This document shows, piece by piece, positions 16,690 through 25,189 of a DNA stretch of 64,000 bases. Source of the DNA: Nonomuraea sp. PA05 (lineage in GTDB: Bacteria > Actinomycetota > Actinomycetes > Streptosporangiales > Streptosporangiaceae); assembly GCF_008086045.1 (NCBI RefSeq), contig NZ_VSEY01000020.1, positions 124,001 to 188,000 on the forward strand. Reading direction: 5' to 3'. Made by a program: the position numbers and the translations under genes. Each line of letters opens with the position of its first letter. The stretch's first letter is position 1. Under the pieces are notes generated by a model. It saw only the letters and a list, made by a program, of their open reading frames with translations. It did no database searches and was not told where the DNA came from.

Positions 16690-17382
16690 TCAGCGCCGGA
16701 GCAGATCCTCCTCGTGCAGGTCGAACGGCTCCTTGCCGAGCGCCTCCGCCAGCCGCTTCTCCGCGATCGGCATGACCTCCTCCACCACGATGCGGCGGCC
16801 CGTCTCCGCCGACAGCGAGGTGACCCCCACGTCGGGGATGCCGCACGGCGCGATGCGGTTGAACCAGCGGGGGTCGTTGGCGCAGTTGAGGGCGAAGCCG
16901 TGCATGGTCACGCCCTTCGCCACCCGCAGGCCGACCGCGCCGAGCTGCCGGTCGGGCAGGCCCAGGGCCGAGTCGCCGAGCGCCCAGACCCCGCCTCTGC
17001 CGGACACCCGCCTGGCGGTGACGCCGAAGTCGGCGCACACCTGGATCATCGCGTCCTCCAGGCGGCAGGCGAACGCCACCACGTCGGTGATCGCCACGAT
17101 CGGATAGGCCACGAGCTGCCCGGGGCCGTGCCAGGTCAGGCGCCCGCCGCGATCGACGTCGACGACGGGGGTGCCGTCGGCGGGACGCTCGTGCGGGGCC
17201 GTGCGCTTGCCCGCCGTGTAGACGGGCGCGTGCTCGAGGATCAGGACGGTGTCGGTGAGCTCTGCGGCGACCCGCTTGCCGTGCACCCAGCGCTGCAACG
17301 ACCAGGCCTGCTCGTAGGGGACGTCGACACCGAGGCGGACGATGGCGAGTGCGTGGGGATCGTCCCCGGGGGTGGGGCGCAT
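16690..17382 (-). CDS. lipB: octanoyltransferase
   Basis: 230 residues. Transfers octanoyl groups from acyl carrier protein to lipoyl domains. Diagnostic motifs are GGRLTWHGPGQLVAYPI, the catalytic lysine in VAKGVTMHGFALN and the catalytic cysteine in APCGIPDVGVTSL. The ATG at 17382 is preferred over GTG 17406 because the shorter form fits the family and a CACAAT -10-like hexamer lies 6 bases upstream. It works with LipA and the E2 subunit in the same region. Confidence 0.96.
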   Translation of the reverse strand: MRPTPGDDPHALAIVRLGVDVPYEQAWSLQRWVHGKRVAAELTDTVLILEHAPVYTAGKRTAPHERPADGTPVVDVDRGGRLTWHGPGQLVAYPIVAITDVVAFACRLEDAMIQVCADFGVTARRVSGRGGVWALGDSALGLPDRQLGAVGLRVAKGVTMHGFALNCANDPRWFNRIAPCGIPDVGVTSLSAETGRRIVVEEVMPIAEKRLAEALGKEPFDLHEEDLLRR

Positions 17383-17419
17383 GAGCCTATTGTGCCGTTC
17401 CCTCACCCTCGAAGGGTAA

Positions 17420-18157
17420 TCAGGGGGTCAGCAAACGTGGCTCGATCCTGAACTCCTTTACCTTTCCAGCGTCGTCGGTCTCCACCTTGTACGCGAAGGC
17501 GCCCGGCTCGATGCTCACGGCCTGGATGAACTCCGTGCCCACGTAGTGCAGGCCGACGCCCTCGTCGGCGGCGTACCCGCCGGGCAGCTCACCCTCGGCC
17601 ACCGACCGCTGCAGCAGCGGCCGGCGCTGCGGCTCGGAGTTGTAGTGCACCCCGCACGAGTACGGCAGCAGCGCCATCCCCTCGGCCCACACCTGCAGGT
17701 CGGGGCCGAAGGAGTCGGTGTTGCCGCCGACGTGCCAGCACAACGCGCCCGCGCTCTGCCCCGACAGCACCACCCCGGCCCGCCACGCCTCCTCGAAGGC
17801 CTCGTCGAGCCCGTGCAACCGCCACAACGCCATCAGGTTCGCCACGCTGCCACCGCTGACATAGATCATGTCCTGCTCCAGGATCCACGCGCGCGGATCC
17901 GCCACGTTCGGCATGGGGAACACCGTCAGATGGCTCAGCTCGACATCCCAGCCCGCGAAGGCGCCGTACATCTTCAGCACCCAGTCGGCCGCGTCGCCCG
18001 TCGCCGTGGCCACCAGGCCCAGCTTCGGACGGTCCTGGCCGGTCAGGTCGAGGCCGTACCGCAGCAGCGCGCCGGCCTCAAGCTGGCCGTGGCGCCTGCT
18101 GGGACGGAACGACCCGCCCCCGATGGCGAGGATGTGCGACTGTCCTGACCGGCTCAT
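17420..18157 (-). CDS. peptidase E-like (S51) serine peptidase
   Basis: 245 residues, class I glutamine-amidotransferase-like fold. The nucleophile serine is in VVLSGQSAGALCWH, the usual G-x-S-A-G context of S51 peptidases and cyanophycinases, and the DMIYVSGGSVANLMALWRL segment is the family's substrate side. The late GYAADEGVGLHYVG contains the second conserved His/Asp region. E. coli PepE cleaves Asp-X dipeptides; specificity here is unproven. ATG 18157 has GGGAG 9 bases upstream. Confidence 0.9.
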   Translation of the reverse strand: MSRSGQSHILAIGGGSFRPSRRHGQLEAGALLRYGLDLTGQDRPKLGLVATATGDAADWVLKMYGAFAGWDVELSHLTVFPMPNVADPRAWILEQDMIYVSGGSVANLMALWRLHGLDEAFEEAWRAGVVLSGQSAGALCWHVGGNTDSFGPDLQVWAEGMALLPYSCGVHYNSEPQRRPLLQRSVAEGELPGGYAADEGVGLHYVGTEFIQAVSIEPGAFAYKVETDDAGKVKEFRIEPRLLTP

Positions 18158-18195
18158 GTCAGAGTTCTCCCAGGTGCTAGAGATTGGACGGCAAC

Positions 18196-19089
18196 CTACA
18201 GTACGGCGCGCAGGGCCTCGTCGAGACGCGTATGCGTGAAGCGATAGCCACTCGCCGTAAGCATGGCCGGCTCCAGCCTATGGCTGACCAGCAATCCCTC
18301 GCGCGCGAACTCGCCCAGCCCCGCCGCCAGCGCGAACGCCGGCACCGGGATCGGCATCGTGCCCCGGCGCAGCGCCTTGCCGAGCGTCCTGGTGAACTCG
18401 GCGTTCGTCACCGGGCCCGGTGACGAGAAGTTGACCGGCCCCTCGACCTCCGGGGTCGCCAGCACGTGCAGCGCCGCGCCCACCCAGTCGTCCAGGCTGA
18501 TCCACGACCAGTACTGCCGGCCCGTCCCGAGCGGCGCGCCGAGCCCCATCCTGAAGATCGGCAGGATCCGGCCGAGCGCCCCGCCGTTCCCGCTCAGCAC
18601 CAGCGACGTACGCGCCAGGACCGTCCTGATCCCGGCCTCCCGCGCCCGCAGCGCCTCGGCCTCCCACCGCCGGCACAGGTCCGGCAGGAAGCCGCGGCCG
18701 TTGCCCTGGCCCTCGTCGACCACCCGGTCGCCGGTGTCGCCGTAGAAGTCCATGCCGGAGGCCGACAGAAGCACCCCAGGCGGCTCTGAGAGCTCGCGCA
18801 GGGCGTCCACCAGCACTCTGGTGCCCTCAGTGCGGCTGGTGACCAGCTCGCGCTTGTACGCGGGCGTCCACCGCCTGTCGCCGATCGACGCCCCGGCCAG
18901 ATGCACGACCGCCTCGGCCCCCTCCAGCGCGGCCAGGTCTACGACCTGTTCGGCGGGGTTCCAGAACGCCTCGTCGTCGCGTCGCGGCGGCCTGCGCACC
19001 AGGCGGACCACCTCACGGCCCCGGGCCCGCAGCGCCTCCACCAGGGCCGTCCCGAGCAGTCCGGACGCGCCCGTCACGATGATCGCCAT
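18196..19089 (-). CDS. TIGR01777 family SDR epimerase
   Basis: 297 residues. N-terminal Rossmann motif IIVTGASGLLGTALVEAL binds NAD(P); the family segments VHLAGASIGDRRW, LLSASGMDFYGDTGD and the C-terminal DUF1731-like LVSHRLEPAMLTASGYRFTH are present. The real substrate of this cell-division-inhibitor-related family (SulA-like name) is not known. ATG 19089 lies 6 bases after TACTGT (19101-19096), so it is probably leaderless. The position between lipB and the E2 gene is conserved in actinobacteria. Confidence 0.92.
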   Translation of the reverse strand: MAIIVTGASGLLGTALVEALRARGREVVRLVRRPPRRDDEAFWNPAEQVVDLAALEGAEAVVHLAGASIGDRRWTPAYKRELVTSRTEGTRVLVDALRELSEPPGVLLSASGMDFYGDTGDRVVDEGQGNGRGFLPDLCRRWEAEALRAREAGIRTVLARTSLVLSGNGGALGRILPIFRMGLGAPLGTGRQYWSWISLDDWVGAALHVLATPEVEGPVNFSSPGPVTNAEFTRTLGKALRRGTMPIPVPAFALAAGLGEFAREGLLVSHRLEPAMLTASGYRFTHTRLDEALRAVL

Positions 19090-19275
19090 GAGGCCACAGT
19101 ACGCCGGGGCCGGCTCCCGCCCCCGTTCCCGCACCGGACCCCTCCCGCGCGCCGCCGCGCCCACCCCCGCAGCCCGCACGCCCGCCACCTGCCCGCCCGC
19201 CACCTGCCCGCCCGGGACCTGCCCGCAGCCCGCCGCGTCGCCTGACCGCCGTACTCCGGCGAGTGCCCTTCCATC
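19090..19275. other. intergenic stretch with 15-bp tandem repeat
   Basis: This stretch separates the epimerase promoter from the E2 terminator and holds no convincing gene. Three copies of a 15-bp unit (CCCGCCACCTGCCCG, the third with two changes) lie in tandem at 19181-19225. The flanking sequence is C-rich on the plus strand. Confidence 0.6.
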
Positions 19276-19323
19276 GCACGAAAAGGCCGGCGCACGAAAA
19301 GGCCGGCGCACGAAAAGGCCGGG
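19276..19323. repeat. triplicated 16-bp unit behind the E2 terminator
   Basis: GCACGAAAAGGCCGGC is repeated three times in perfect tandem (the third ends in G). On the minus strand each unit supplies a CCTTTTCG, which is the T-tract of the terminator hairpin at 19318-19346. Confidence 0.9.
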
Positions 19324-19346
19324 CGGCCCCGTGGGAGCCGCCCGGC
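19318..19346 (-). terminator. sucB: intrinsic terminator after the E2 gene
   Basis: CCGGGCGGC at 19319-19327 pairs with GCCGCCCGG at 19337-19345 around a 9-base loop, with one more G-C pair outside. On the minus strand the stem is followed at once by CCTTTTCG, so this is one of the few hairpins here with a T-tract. Confidence 0.85.
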
Positions 19347-19362
19347 TGTTCAGACGCGCGGG

Positions 19363-20856
19363 TTACGCGAGCCCGAGCTGCGCCTCGAAGCGCCCCTCCT
19401 CCAGCCGACGCTTGATCGTCGTCAGGAAGCGAGCCGCGTCGGCCCCGTCCACCAGGCGGTGGTCGTAGGTCAGCGCCAGGTACACCATCGACCGCACCGC
19501 GATGACCTCGCCCTCAGGCGTGTCGAGCACCACGGGCCGCTTCACGACGGCGCCCGTGCCGAGCATGCCGACCTGCGGCTGGTTCAGGATCGGGGTGTCG
19601 AACAGCGCGCCCCGGCTGCCCGTGTTGGTCAGCGTGAACGTGCCGCCGGTGATCTCGTCGGGCGTCACCTGGTTGTTGCGGGTGCGCTCGGCGAGGTCGG
19701 TGATCTTGCGGGCGATGCCGGCGAGGTTGAGGTCACCGGCGTTCTTGACGACCGCCGCGAGCAGGCCGCGCTCGGTGTCGACCGCCATGCCGAGGTTCTC
19801 CACGTCGAAGTACGTGACCTCGTTGGTCTCGTTGTTGATCGTGGCGTTCAGCTTGGGGTGCTGCTTGAGCGCCTCGACCGTGGCCATCGCGAAGAACGGG
19901 GTGAAGGTCAGCTTCACGCCCTCGCGGCGGAAGAAGTCGTCCTTCGCCTTCGCGCGCAGCTGCGCGATCTTCGTCACGTCGACCTCGACGACCGACGTGA
20001 GCTGCGCAGCCGTCTGCAGCGACTCGACCATGCGCTTGGCGATGGTCTGACGCAGGCGGCTCATCTTCTCCGTGCGGCCACGCAGCGTCGTGTCGACCTC
20101 CACCGGCTCCGGAGCCGCGGCGGGGGCGGCCTGGGCGGCAGGGGCCTGAGCGGCGGCGGGCGCGGCGGCCGGGGCCTGGGCGGCGGGCTGGGCGGCGGCC
20201 TGCTCGCGCTGCGACTTGGCGGCCTCCAGGACGTCCTGCTTGCGGATCCGGCCACCCACGCCGGTGCCGTTGATGGCGTCGAGGTCCACGCCGTGCTCGT
20301 TGGCGAGCTTGCGCACCAGCGGCGTCACGTACGGGCTGTCACCCGACGGCGCGGCCGGGGCGGGCTGCGCGGCCGGCTGAGCGGCGGGCTGGGCGGGCTG
20401 GGCAGGGGGAGCGGCCTGCGGCGCGGGCGCCGGGGCCGGAGCGGGGGCCGGAGCGGGGGCCGGAGCGGGGGCGGGAGCCTGGGCGGGCTGCGCCGGAGCC
20501 GGCTGCGGGATGGAGGAGGCCTGCGGGGCGGGCTCGGGCTGCGGGGCCGGAGCGGGCTCGGGCTCGGGAGCCGGCTCGGGGGCCGCCTCCGGGGCCGGGG
20601 CGGCGGCGCCCGGCTGGCCGTTCTCGTCAATGACGGCGAGCTCGGCGCCGACCTCGACCGTCTCGTCCTCAGCGACGACGATCTTGGTGAGCACGCCGGC
20701 GGACGGCGACGGGATCTCGGTGTCGACCTTGTCGGTCGACACCTCGAGGAGCGGCTCGTCGGCCTCGACGCGCTCGCCCTCCTTCTTCAGCCAACGGGTT
20801 ACCGTGCCCTCGGTAACGCTCTCGCCGAGCTGGGGCATCTGTACGGAGACCGGCAT
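19363..20856 (-). CDS. sucB: 2-oxo acid dehydrogenase dihydrolipoamide acyltransferase (E2)
   Basis: 497 residues. One N-terminal lipoyl domain with the modified lysine K43 in STDKVDTEIP; a very long Ala/Pro linker (about residues 85-185) rich in PAPAPA; a peripheral-subunit-binding domain (SPYVTPLVRKLANEHGVDL, GRIRKQDVL); a second Ala-rich linker; and the C-terminal catalytic domain ending in TYDHRLVDGADAARF with its catalytic His. It belongs to the pyruvate/2-oxoglutarate/branched-chain E2 group; actinobacterial members are called SucB or DlaT and the exact complex cannot be decided here. The upstream gene lpdA supplies E3, lipA/lipB supply the cofactor. Confidence 0.93.
   Translation of the reverse strand: MPVSVQMPQLGESVTEGTVTRWLKKEGERVEADEPLLEVSTDKVDTEIPSPSAGVLTKIVVAEDETVEVGAELAVIDENGQPGAAAPAPEAAPEPAPEPEPAPAPQPEPAPQASSIPQPAPAQPAQAPAPAPAPAPAPAPAPAPAPQAAPPAQPAQPAAQPAAQPAPAAPSGDSPYVTPLVRKLANEHGVDLDAINGTGVGGRIRKQDVLEAAKSQREQAAAQPAAQAPAAAPAAAQAPAAQAAPAAAPEPVEVDTTLRGRTEKMSRLRQTIAKRMVESLQTAAQLTSVVEVDVTKIAQLRAKAKDDFFRREGVKLTFTPFFAMATVEALKQHPKLNATINNETNEVTYFDVENLGMAVDTERGLLAAVVKNAGDLNLAGIARKITDLAERTRNNQVTPDEITGGTFTLTNTGSRGALFDTPILNQPQVGMLGTGAVVKRPVVLDTPEGEVIAVRSMVYLALTYDHRLVDGADAARFLTTIKRRLEEGRFEAQLGLA
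20435..20470. repeat. sucB: 12-bp tandem repeat in the E2 linker
   Basis: GCCGGAGCGGGG is repeated three times in phase with the reading frame and codes for the alternating Ala-Pro linker. Length variation here would change linker length without a frameshift. Confidence 0.85.
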
Positions 20857-20894
20857 CGTTATTCTTCTCTCGCGTTCTGATCTCGAGGGCTGGA

Positions 20895-22259
20895 CTAGTT
20901 GTGTACGTGCAGCGGCTTGCCGGCCAGGGCCAGCATCGCCTCACCCATGGCCTCGGACTGGGTCGGGTGTGCGTGGATGAGCTGGGCGACCTCTGCGGGC
21001 AGGGCCTCCCAGTTGTAGATGAGCTGACCTTCGGTGACGAGCTCCCCGATGCGACGGCCCACCATGTGGACGCCGACGACCGGGCCGTCCTTCTCGGCGA
21101 TGACCTTCACGGCGCCCGAGGTGCCGAGGATCTGGCTCTTGGGGTTGCCCGCCAGGTCGTAGACCTGCTCGACGATCTCGATGCCACGCTCGGCCGCCTG
21201 CGCGGAGGTCAGGCCGACCGAGGCCACCTCGGGGTCGGAGTAGGTGATGCGCGGCACGCCCGCGTAGTCGATGGGCGGCGGGTTGAGGCCGGCGATGTGC
21301 TCGGCCACCATGATGCCCTCGGCGAACCCGGCGTGCGCGAGCTGCAGGGTGGGGATGAGGTCGCCGATGGCGTAGACGCCGGGCACGGAGGTCCGGCAGT
21401 GCTCGTCGACCACGACGGCGCCGCGCTCGACGGCGATGCCCTGCTCCTCGAAGCCCATGCCCGCCGACACGGCGCCGCGGCCGACCGCGACGAGCAGCAG
21501 CTCGGCGTCGAGGGTCTTGCCGTTGGCCAGGGTGACGACCACGCCCGTCTCGGTGGTCTTGGCGCCGTCGAAGAAGACGCCCAGCTCGTACTTGATGCCG
21601 CGGCGGCGGAAGGCCCGCTCCAGCAGCTTGGAGCTGGACTCCTCCTCGGTCGGCAGCAGGTGCGGCAGCGCCTCGACGATCGTCACCTCGGCGCCGAACG
21701 AGCGGTAGACGCTGGCCAGCTCGACGCCGATGACGCCGCCGCCCAGCACGATCACCGAGCTGGGCACGCGGTCCATCCTGAGCGTGTGCTCGCTGGTGAT
21801 GACGCGCTCACCGTCGATCTCGAGGCCCGGCAGCGACTTGGGGGCCGAGCCGGTGGCCAGGACGAGGTTGCGGCCCTCGTAGACCTCGGAGCCGACCTGG
21901 ACCCGGTTGCCGCCGACGAGACGGCCCTCGCCCTCGACGATCGTCACGCCCGCGCCCTTCAGCAGGCCCTGCACGCCCTTCCAGGCCCGAGTGACGATCT
22001 TGTCCTTGAAGGCGTGGACGCCCTGGACGTCGATGCCCTCGAAGCGCGCCTTGACGCCGTACGACTCGCTCTCGCGGGTCTCGTCGGCGATCTCGGCGGA
22101 GTGCAGCAGGGCCTTCGTGGGGATGCATCCCCTGTGGAGGCAGGTGCCGCCGATCTTGTCCTTTTCGATCAGGGCGACCGACTTGCCCAGCTCAGCCGCC
22201 CTCAGGGCGCAGGCGTAACCGCCGCTGCCGCCCCCTAGGACGACGATGTCATAGGCCAC
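20895..22259 (-). CDS. lpdA: dihydrolipoamide dehydrogenase (E3)
   Basis: 454 residues. FAD-binding VVLGGGSGGYACALRA, redox disulfide in GGTCLHRGCIPTKA (C40 and C45), NAD-binding VIVLGGGVIGVELASVY, and the C-terminal active-site HAHPTQSE with the His-Glu pair. It reoxidises dihydrolipoyl groups on E2 (next gene, 38 bases downstream) and makes NADH. GTG 22259 has AAGGAG 7-8 bases upstream. It is probably co-transcribed with the E2 gene. Confidence 0.97.
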   Translation of the reverse strand: MAYDIVVLGGGSGGYACALRAAELGKSVALIEKDKIGGTCLHRGCIPTKALLHSAEIADETRESESYGVKARFEGIDVQGVHAFKDKIVTRAWKGVQGLLKGAGVTIVEGEGRLVGGNRVQVGSEVYEGRNLVLATGSAPKSLPGLEIDGERVITSEHTLRMDRVPSSVIVLGGGVIGVELASVYRSFGAEVTIVEALPHLLPTEEESSSKLLERAFRRRGIKYELGVFFDGAKTTETGVVVTLANGKTLDAELLLVAVGRGAVSAGMGFEEQGIAVERGAVVVDEHCRTSVPGVYAIGDLIPTLQLAHAGFAEGIMVAEHIAGLNPPPIDYAGVPRITYSDPEVASVGLTSAQAAERGIEIVEQVYDLAGNPKSQILGTSGAVKVIAEKDGPVVGVHMVGRRIGELVTEGQLIYNWEALPAEVAQLIHAHPTQSEAMGEAMLALAGKPLHVHN

Positions 22260-22310
22260 AGGAAGGCTCCTTGTCGGGGTGTTCGTGATGCCGTCATCTT
22301 TTCATTTGTT

Positions 22311-23780
22311 TCAGATGCTCGCGTGCCGCTCTGCGAGTCCGATGAGGGTGCGGGTGATGGCGCCCGTGCCGCCCTTCGGGGTGTAACCGTACGGCTCGCC
22401 CTTGTTGAAGGCGGGACCGGCCATGTCGATGTGCGCCCAGCGCACCCCGTCGGGCACGAACTCGCGCAGGAAGATGCCCGCCGTGAGCATGCCGCCCCAC
22501 CGCTCGGGGTGGAGGTTGGCGAGGTCGGCGATCGGGGAGTCGAGGCCCTTGCGCAGTTCCTCGGGCAGCGGCATGCCCCAGGCGCCCTCGCCGGCGGCGC
22601 CGGCGGCCTCGACCACCAGCTCCCTGATGGCGTCGTCGTTGGACATGACGCCGGCGGTGCGCCAGCCGAGCGAGACGATCTGGGCGCCGGTGAGGGTGGC
22701 CACGTCCACGATCAGGTCGGGGGAGTCTTCCGCGGCGCGGGCGATGCCGTCCATGAGGACCAGGCGGCCCTCGGCGTCGGTGTCGAGCACCTCGACGGTC
22801 TTGCCGCTGTAGCTGTGGATGACGTCGGAGGGACGCTGCGCGGTGCCGCTCGGCAGGTTCTCCGCGAGGCAGAGGTAGCCGACGGCGTTGACCGGCAGGC
22901 CGAGCCGGGCGATGCCGATGACGGCGCCGAGCACGGCCGCCGCGCCGCCCATGTCGGACTTCATCCAGTCCATGGACGCCGACGGCTTGAGCGAGAGGCC
23001 GCCCGAGTCGAACGTGATGCCCTTGCCCACGAAGGCGAGCGTCTTGCCGGCCTCGGGGTGGCGGTAGGAGAGGCGGACCAGGCGCGGCGGGTTGGCCGAG
23101 CCCTGGCCGACGCCGATGAGGCCGCCGTAGCCGCCGTCCCTGAGCTGCTGGTCGTCCAGCACCTCGACGCTGATGCCGGCCTTGCCGCCCGCCTCCTCCG
23201 CGAGGTCGGCGAACTTGGCGGGCCACAGGTCGGACGGCGGGGTGTTGACCAGGTCGCGGACGAGGGCGACCGAGTCGGCCAGCACGCCCGCGCGCTCGGC
23301 CACGGCCTCGGGCTGCTCGGAGATCACCGTGAGCTCGGACACGGGGGCCTTCTGCTCGCCGTTCGTGCGGTAGCGGGCGAAGGTGTAGGCGCCGAGCAGC
23401 GCGCCCAGGGCGACGGCCTCGGCCTCCTCGGCGCTGCGCGCGGGCAGCGCGAGCGCGGCGCGGGCGGTGCCGGCCAGGGAGCGCACGGCGGCGCCGGCGG
23501 CGCGGCGCAGGCCCTCCAGCCCAGGCTCGTCGCCGAGGCCGACGGCGACCAGCAGCGGGGCGGACACGGCGCCGAACGTGGGCAGCTTGGCCAGCTCACC
23601 GGCCTTGCCGGAGAAGGCGACCGCGCCGAGTGAGGCGGCGAGCTTGCCGCCGAAGGCGGACTCCAGGGACTCCGCGCCCACCGTGGGAACGGGGCCGTCC
23701 TGGCCCGGCCGGAAACCGACGATCAACGCGTCGGTGTCTACGGAGACTGGATCTGCTGAGTTCAGCCGCACAGTGGTCAC
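22311..23780 (-). CDS. pepA: leucyl aminopeptidase (M17)
   Basis: 489 residues from GTG 23780. Cytosolic two-zinc aminopeptidase. Metal and catalytic residues lie in GKGITFDSGGLSLKP, MKSDMGGAAAVLG and the signature DTDAEGRLVLMDGI; the first position is Asp where the family usually has Asn, which is not a metal ligand. The start at 23780 rather than the upstream GTG 23816 is decided by the promoter: TAGCAT ends 8 bases before it and the longer frame would begin inside the -35 box. Confidence 0.95.
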   Translation of the reverse strand: MTTVRLNSADPVSVDTDALIVGFRPGQDGPVPTVGAESLESAFGGKLAASLGAVAFSGKAGELAKLPTFGAVSAPLLVAVGLGDEPGLEGLRRAAGAAVRSLAGTARAALALPARSAEEAEAVALGALLGAYTFARYRTNGEQKAPVSELTVISEQPEAVAERAGVLADSVALVRDLVNTPPSDLWPAKFADLAEEAGGKAGISVEVLDDQQLRDGGYGGLIGVGQGSANPPRLVRLSYRHPEAGKTLAFVGKGITFDSGGLSLKPSASMDWMKSDMGGAAAVLGAVIGIARLGLPVNAVGYLCLAENLPSGTAQRPSDVIHSYSGKTVEVLDTDAEGRLVLMDGIARAAEDSPDLIVDVATLTGAQIVSLGWRTAGVMSNDDAIRELVVEAAGAAGEGAWGMPLPEELRKGLDSPIADLANLHPERWGGMLTAGIFLREFVPDGVRWAHIDMAGPAFNKGEPYGYTPKGGTGAITRTLIGLAERHASI

Positions 23781-23788
23781 GTAAACCG

Positions 23789-23818
23789 ATGCTATCCACG
23801 GTTTCTGCGTACTCACAA
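23789..23818 (-). promoter_or_regulatory. pepA: pepA promoter (leaderless)
   Basis: Minus strand: TTGTGA at 23818-23813, 18-base spacer, TAGCAT at 23794-23789, then 8 bases to the GTG start. This is a near-consensus housekeeping sigma promoter and places the transcription start at or next to the start codon. Confidence 0.8.
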
Positions 23819-23862
23819 ACAGGGGTTCATCCTACAAATCCTCGGTCAGCGTCATCTGAATA

Positions 23863-23887
23863 ATGGTGCTAGTGTCATTAGCACCAT
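23863..23887 (+). promoter_or_regulatory. GntR/YtrA-type operator overlapping the start codon
   Basis: ATGGTGCTA at 23863-23871 and its exact complement TAGCACCAT at 23879-23887 flank a 7-base spacer. The right arm includes the first two bases of the ATG at 23886, and a TAGTGT that could be the -10 lies across the left arm at 23870-23875. A bound regulator would block transcription start, so autorepression is likely. Confidence 0.8.
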
Positions 23888-24233
23888 GTTGCTGACGCTC
23901 GATCTCAACGACGCGCGCCCCCTGCACGACCAGGTGGCGAGCGCCATCCGCCGCGCCATCGGCGAGGGCTCCTACCGGCCGGGCGACCGCCTGCCGCCGG
24001 CCCGTGACCTGGCCGCCGCGCTGGGCATCAACCCCAACACCGTGCTGCGCGCCCTGCGCGACCTGCGCGACGAGGGCCTGCTGGAATTCAGGAGAGGCCG
24101 CGGTGTCAGCGTGGCCGGGCTCGCCGGCGGGCGGGCCCTGCTCGTGCAGCGGGCCAGGGAACTGCTCGACGAGGCCGAGAAGTACGGCTACAGCCGCCAA
24201 GACCTCATCACCATCATGGAGGAACTGACATGA
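23886..24233 (+). CDS. GntR family regulator, YtrA subfamily
   Basis: 115 residues, the short form with only a winged helix and a small tail. The DNA-binding part is DQVASAIRRAIGEGSYRPGDRLPPARDLAAALGINPNTVLRAL, split here as the usual GntR helices, followed by the wing LEFRRGRGVSV. The short C-terminal dimerisation helices (RARELLDEAEKYGYSRQDL) are typical of YtrA regulators that sit with membrane protein or ABC transporter genes. Its stop overlaps the next gene by 4 bases (ATGA), so the three genes to 26106 are one operon. Confidence 0.92.
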   Translation: MLLTLDLNDARPLHDQVASAIRRAIGEGSYRPGDRLPPARDLAAALGINPNTVLRALRDLRDEGLLEFRRGRGVSVAGLAGGRALLVQRARELLDEAEKYGYSRQDLITIMEELT

Positions 24234-25189
24234 GAGCCCGCGTCGTCGCCGTCGTGTGGTGGCTGTTCGTGGCCGCCGCGCTGCTCCTGGCGCCCCTGGC
24301 GCTGCGCGACCGGCTGCCCGACCCCCTGGCCACCCACTGGGGCACGTCGGGCAGCGTCCCCGACGGGTCGAGCTCGCTGACGGGCTACCTGATCACGACC
24401 CAGCTCCTCTGGGCCGGGTTGTGCCTGGTGTTCCTCCTGCTCGGCCGGGCGCGGGACCGGCGCGCGGCGCGGATGACCTCGGCCGCGTGCGTGTGGGCGC
24501 TGGGCGTGCTCCTGCTCGGCGCCGGCGCCTCGACGCTGGCCGTCAACCTCGACGCCGCCACCTGGCGCGACGCCCTCCTGCCCGGCTGGCACATCCCGCT
24601 CGCGATCGCCGCGGCGGCCGTGGCCGGAGCGCTGGCCGCGTACCTGAGCAGGGGCGCCCCCGACGAGCAGTCCAGCGCGGCGCGGCCCGTGCTCAGGCTC
24701 AGGCCGGGCCAGCGGGCCGTCTGGGTCAGCCGCGTCGTCAACCCCTGGCTGGCCGCGGCCTCGGCCATGGCGCTGCTCTTCACCGCCGTGACGGCGGCGC
24801 TGACCCTCACCGGCACGGCGCCCGGCGGGTTCGTGCCCGTGCTGCTGCCCGGCTTCGTCATCCTGCTCCTCGCCGGGCTCGCCACCGTGGCCGTCTCCGT
24901 CCGGGTCCGCGACGACCTGATCACGATCGGCTTCGGCCCGTTCGGCTGGCCCGCGCGCCGGATCCCGCTGGCCAAGGTCGAGTCCGCCTGGTCGGAGACG
25001 CGGCAACCGGGCGAGGTCGGCGGCTGGGGCTTCCGCGGGCTGCCGGGAAGCGCCACCATCATGCTGCGCGGCGGCGAATGCCTGGTCCTGCGCTACCGTT
25101 CCGGCGGACGGCTCGCGATCAGCATCGACGACGCCGAGCGCGGCGCATCCCTCATCAACGCCCTCATCTCGGAGCGAGTCCCCTCATGA
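24230..25189 (+). CDS. DUF1648-type membrane protein
   Basis: 319 residues with about six membrane helices. The N-terminal part LRDRLPDPLATHWGTSG fits DUF1648 (the conserved P-x-HW after the first helix), often found beside YtrA-like GntR regulators. The C-terminal ~80 residues are soluble and beta-rich (ITIGFGPFGWPARRIPLAKVES), resembling a PH-like or YcxB-like domain. Function unknown; a role in cell-envelope stress or bacitracin-type resistance is only suggested by context. The start and stop both form ATGA overlaps with the neighbours. Confidence 0.8.
   Translation: MRARVVAVVWWLFVAAALLLAPLALRDRLPDPLATHWGTSGSVPDGSSSLTGYLITTQLLWAGLCLVFLLLGRARDRRAARMTSAACVWALGVLLLGAGASTLAVNLDAATWRDALLPGWHIPLAIAAAAVAGALAAYLSRGAPDEQSSAARPVLRLRPGQRAVWVSRVVNPWLAAASAMALLFTAVTAALTLTGTAPGGFVPVLLPGFVILLLAGLATVAVSVRVRDDLITIGFGPFGWPARRIPLAKVESAWSETRQPGEVGGWGFRGLPGSATIMLRGGECLVLRYRSGGRLAISIDDAERGASLINALISERVPS

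Noticed and set aside
14605..17451. Very long open frame on the plus strand across lipA, the M48-like gene and lipB
   Set aside because: It is antisense to three well-supported genes, with Arg/His/Gln-rich nonsense composition.
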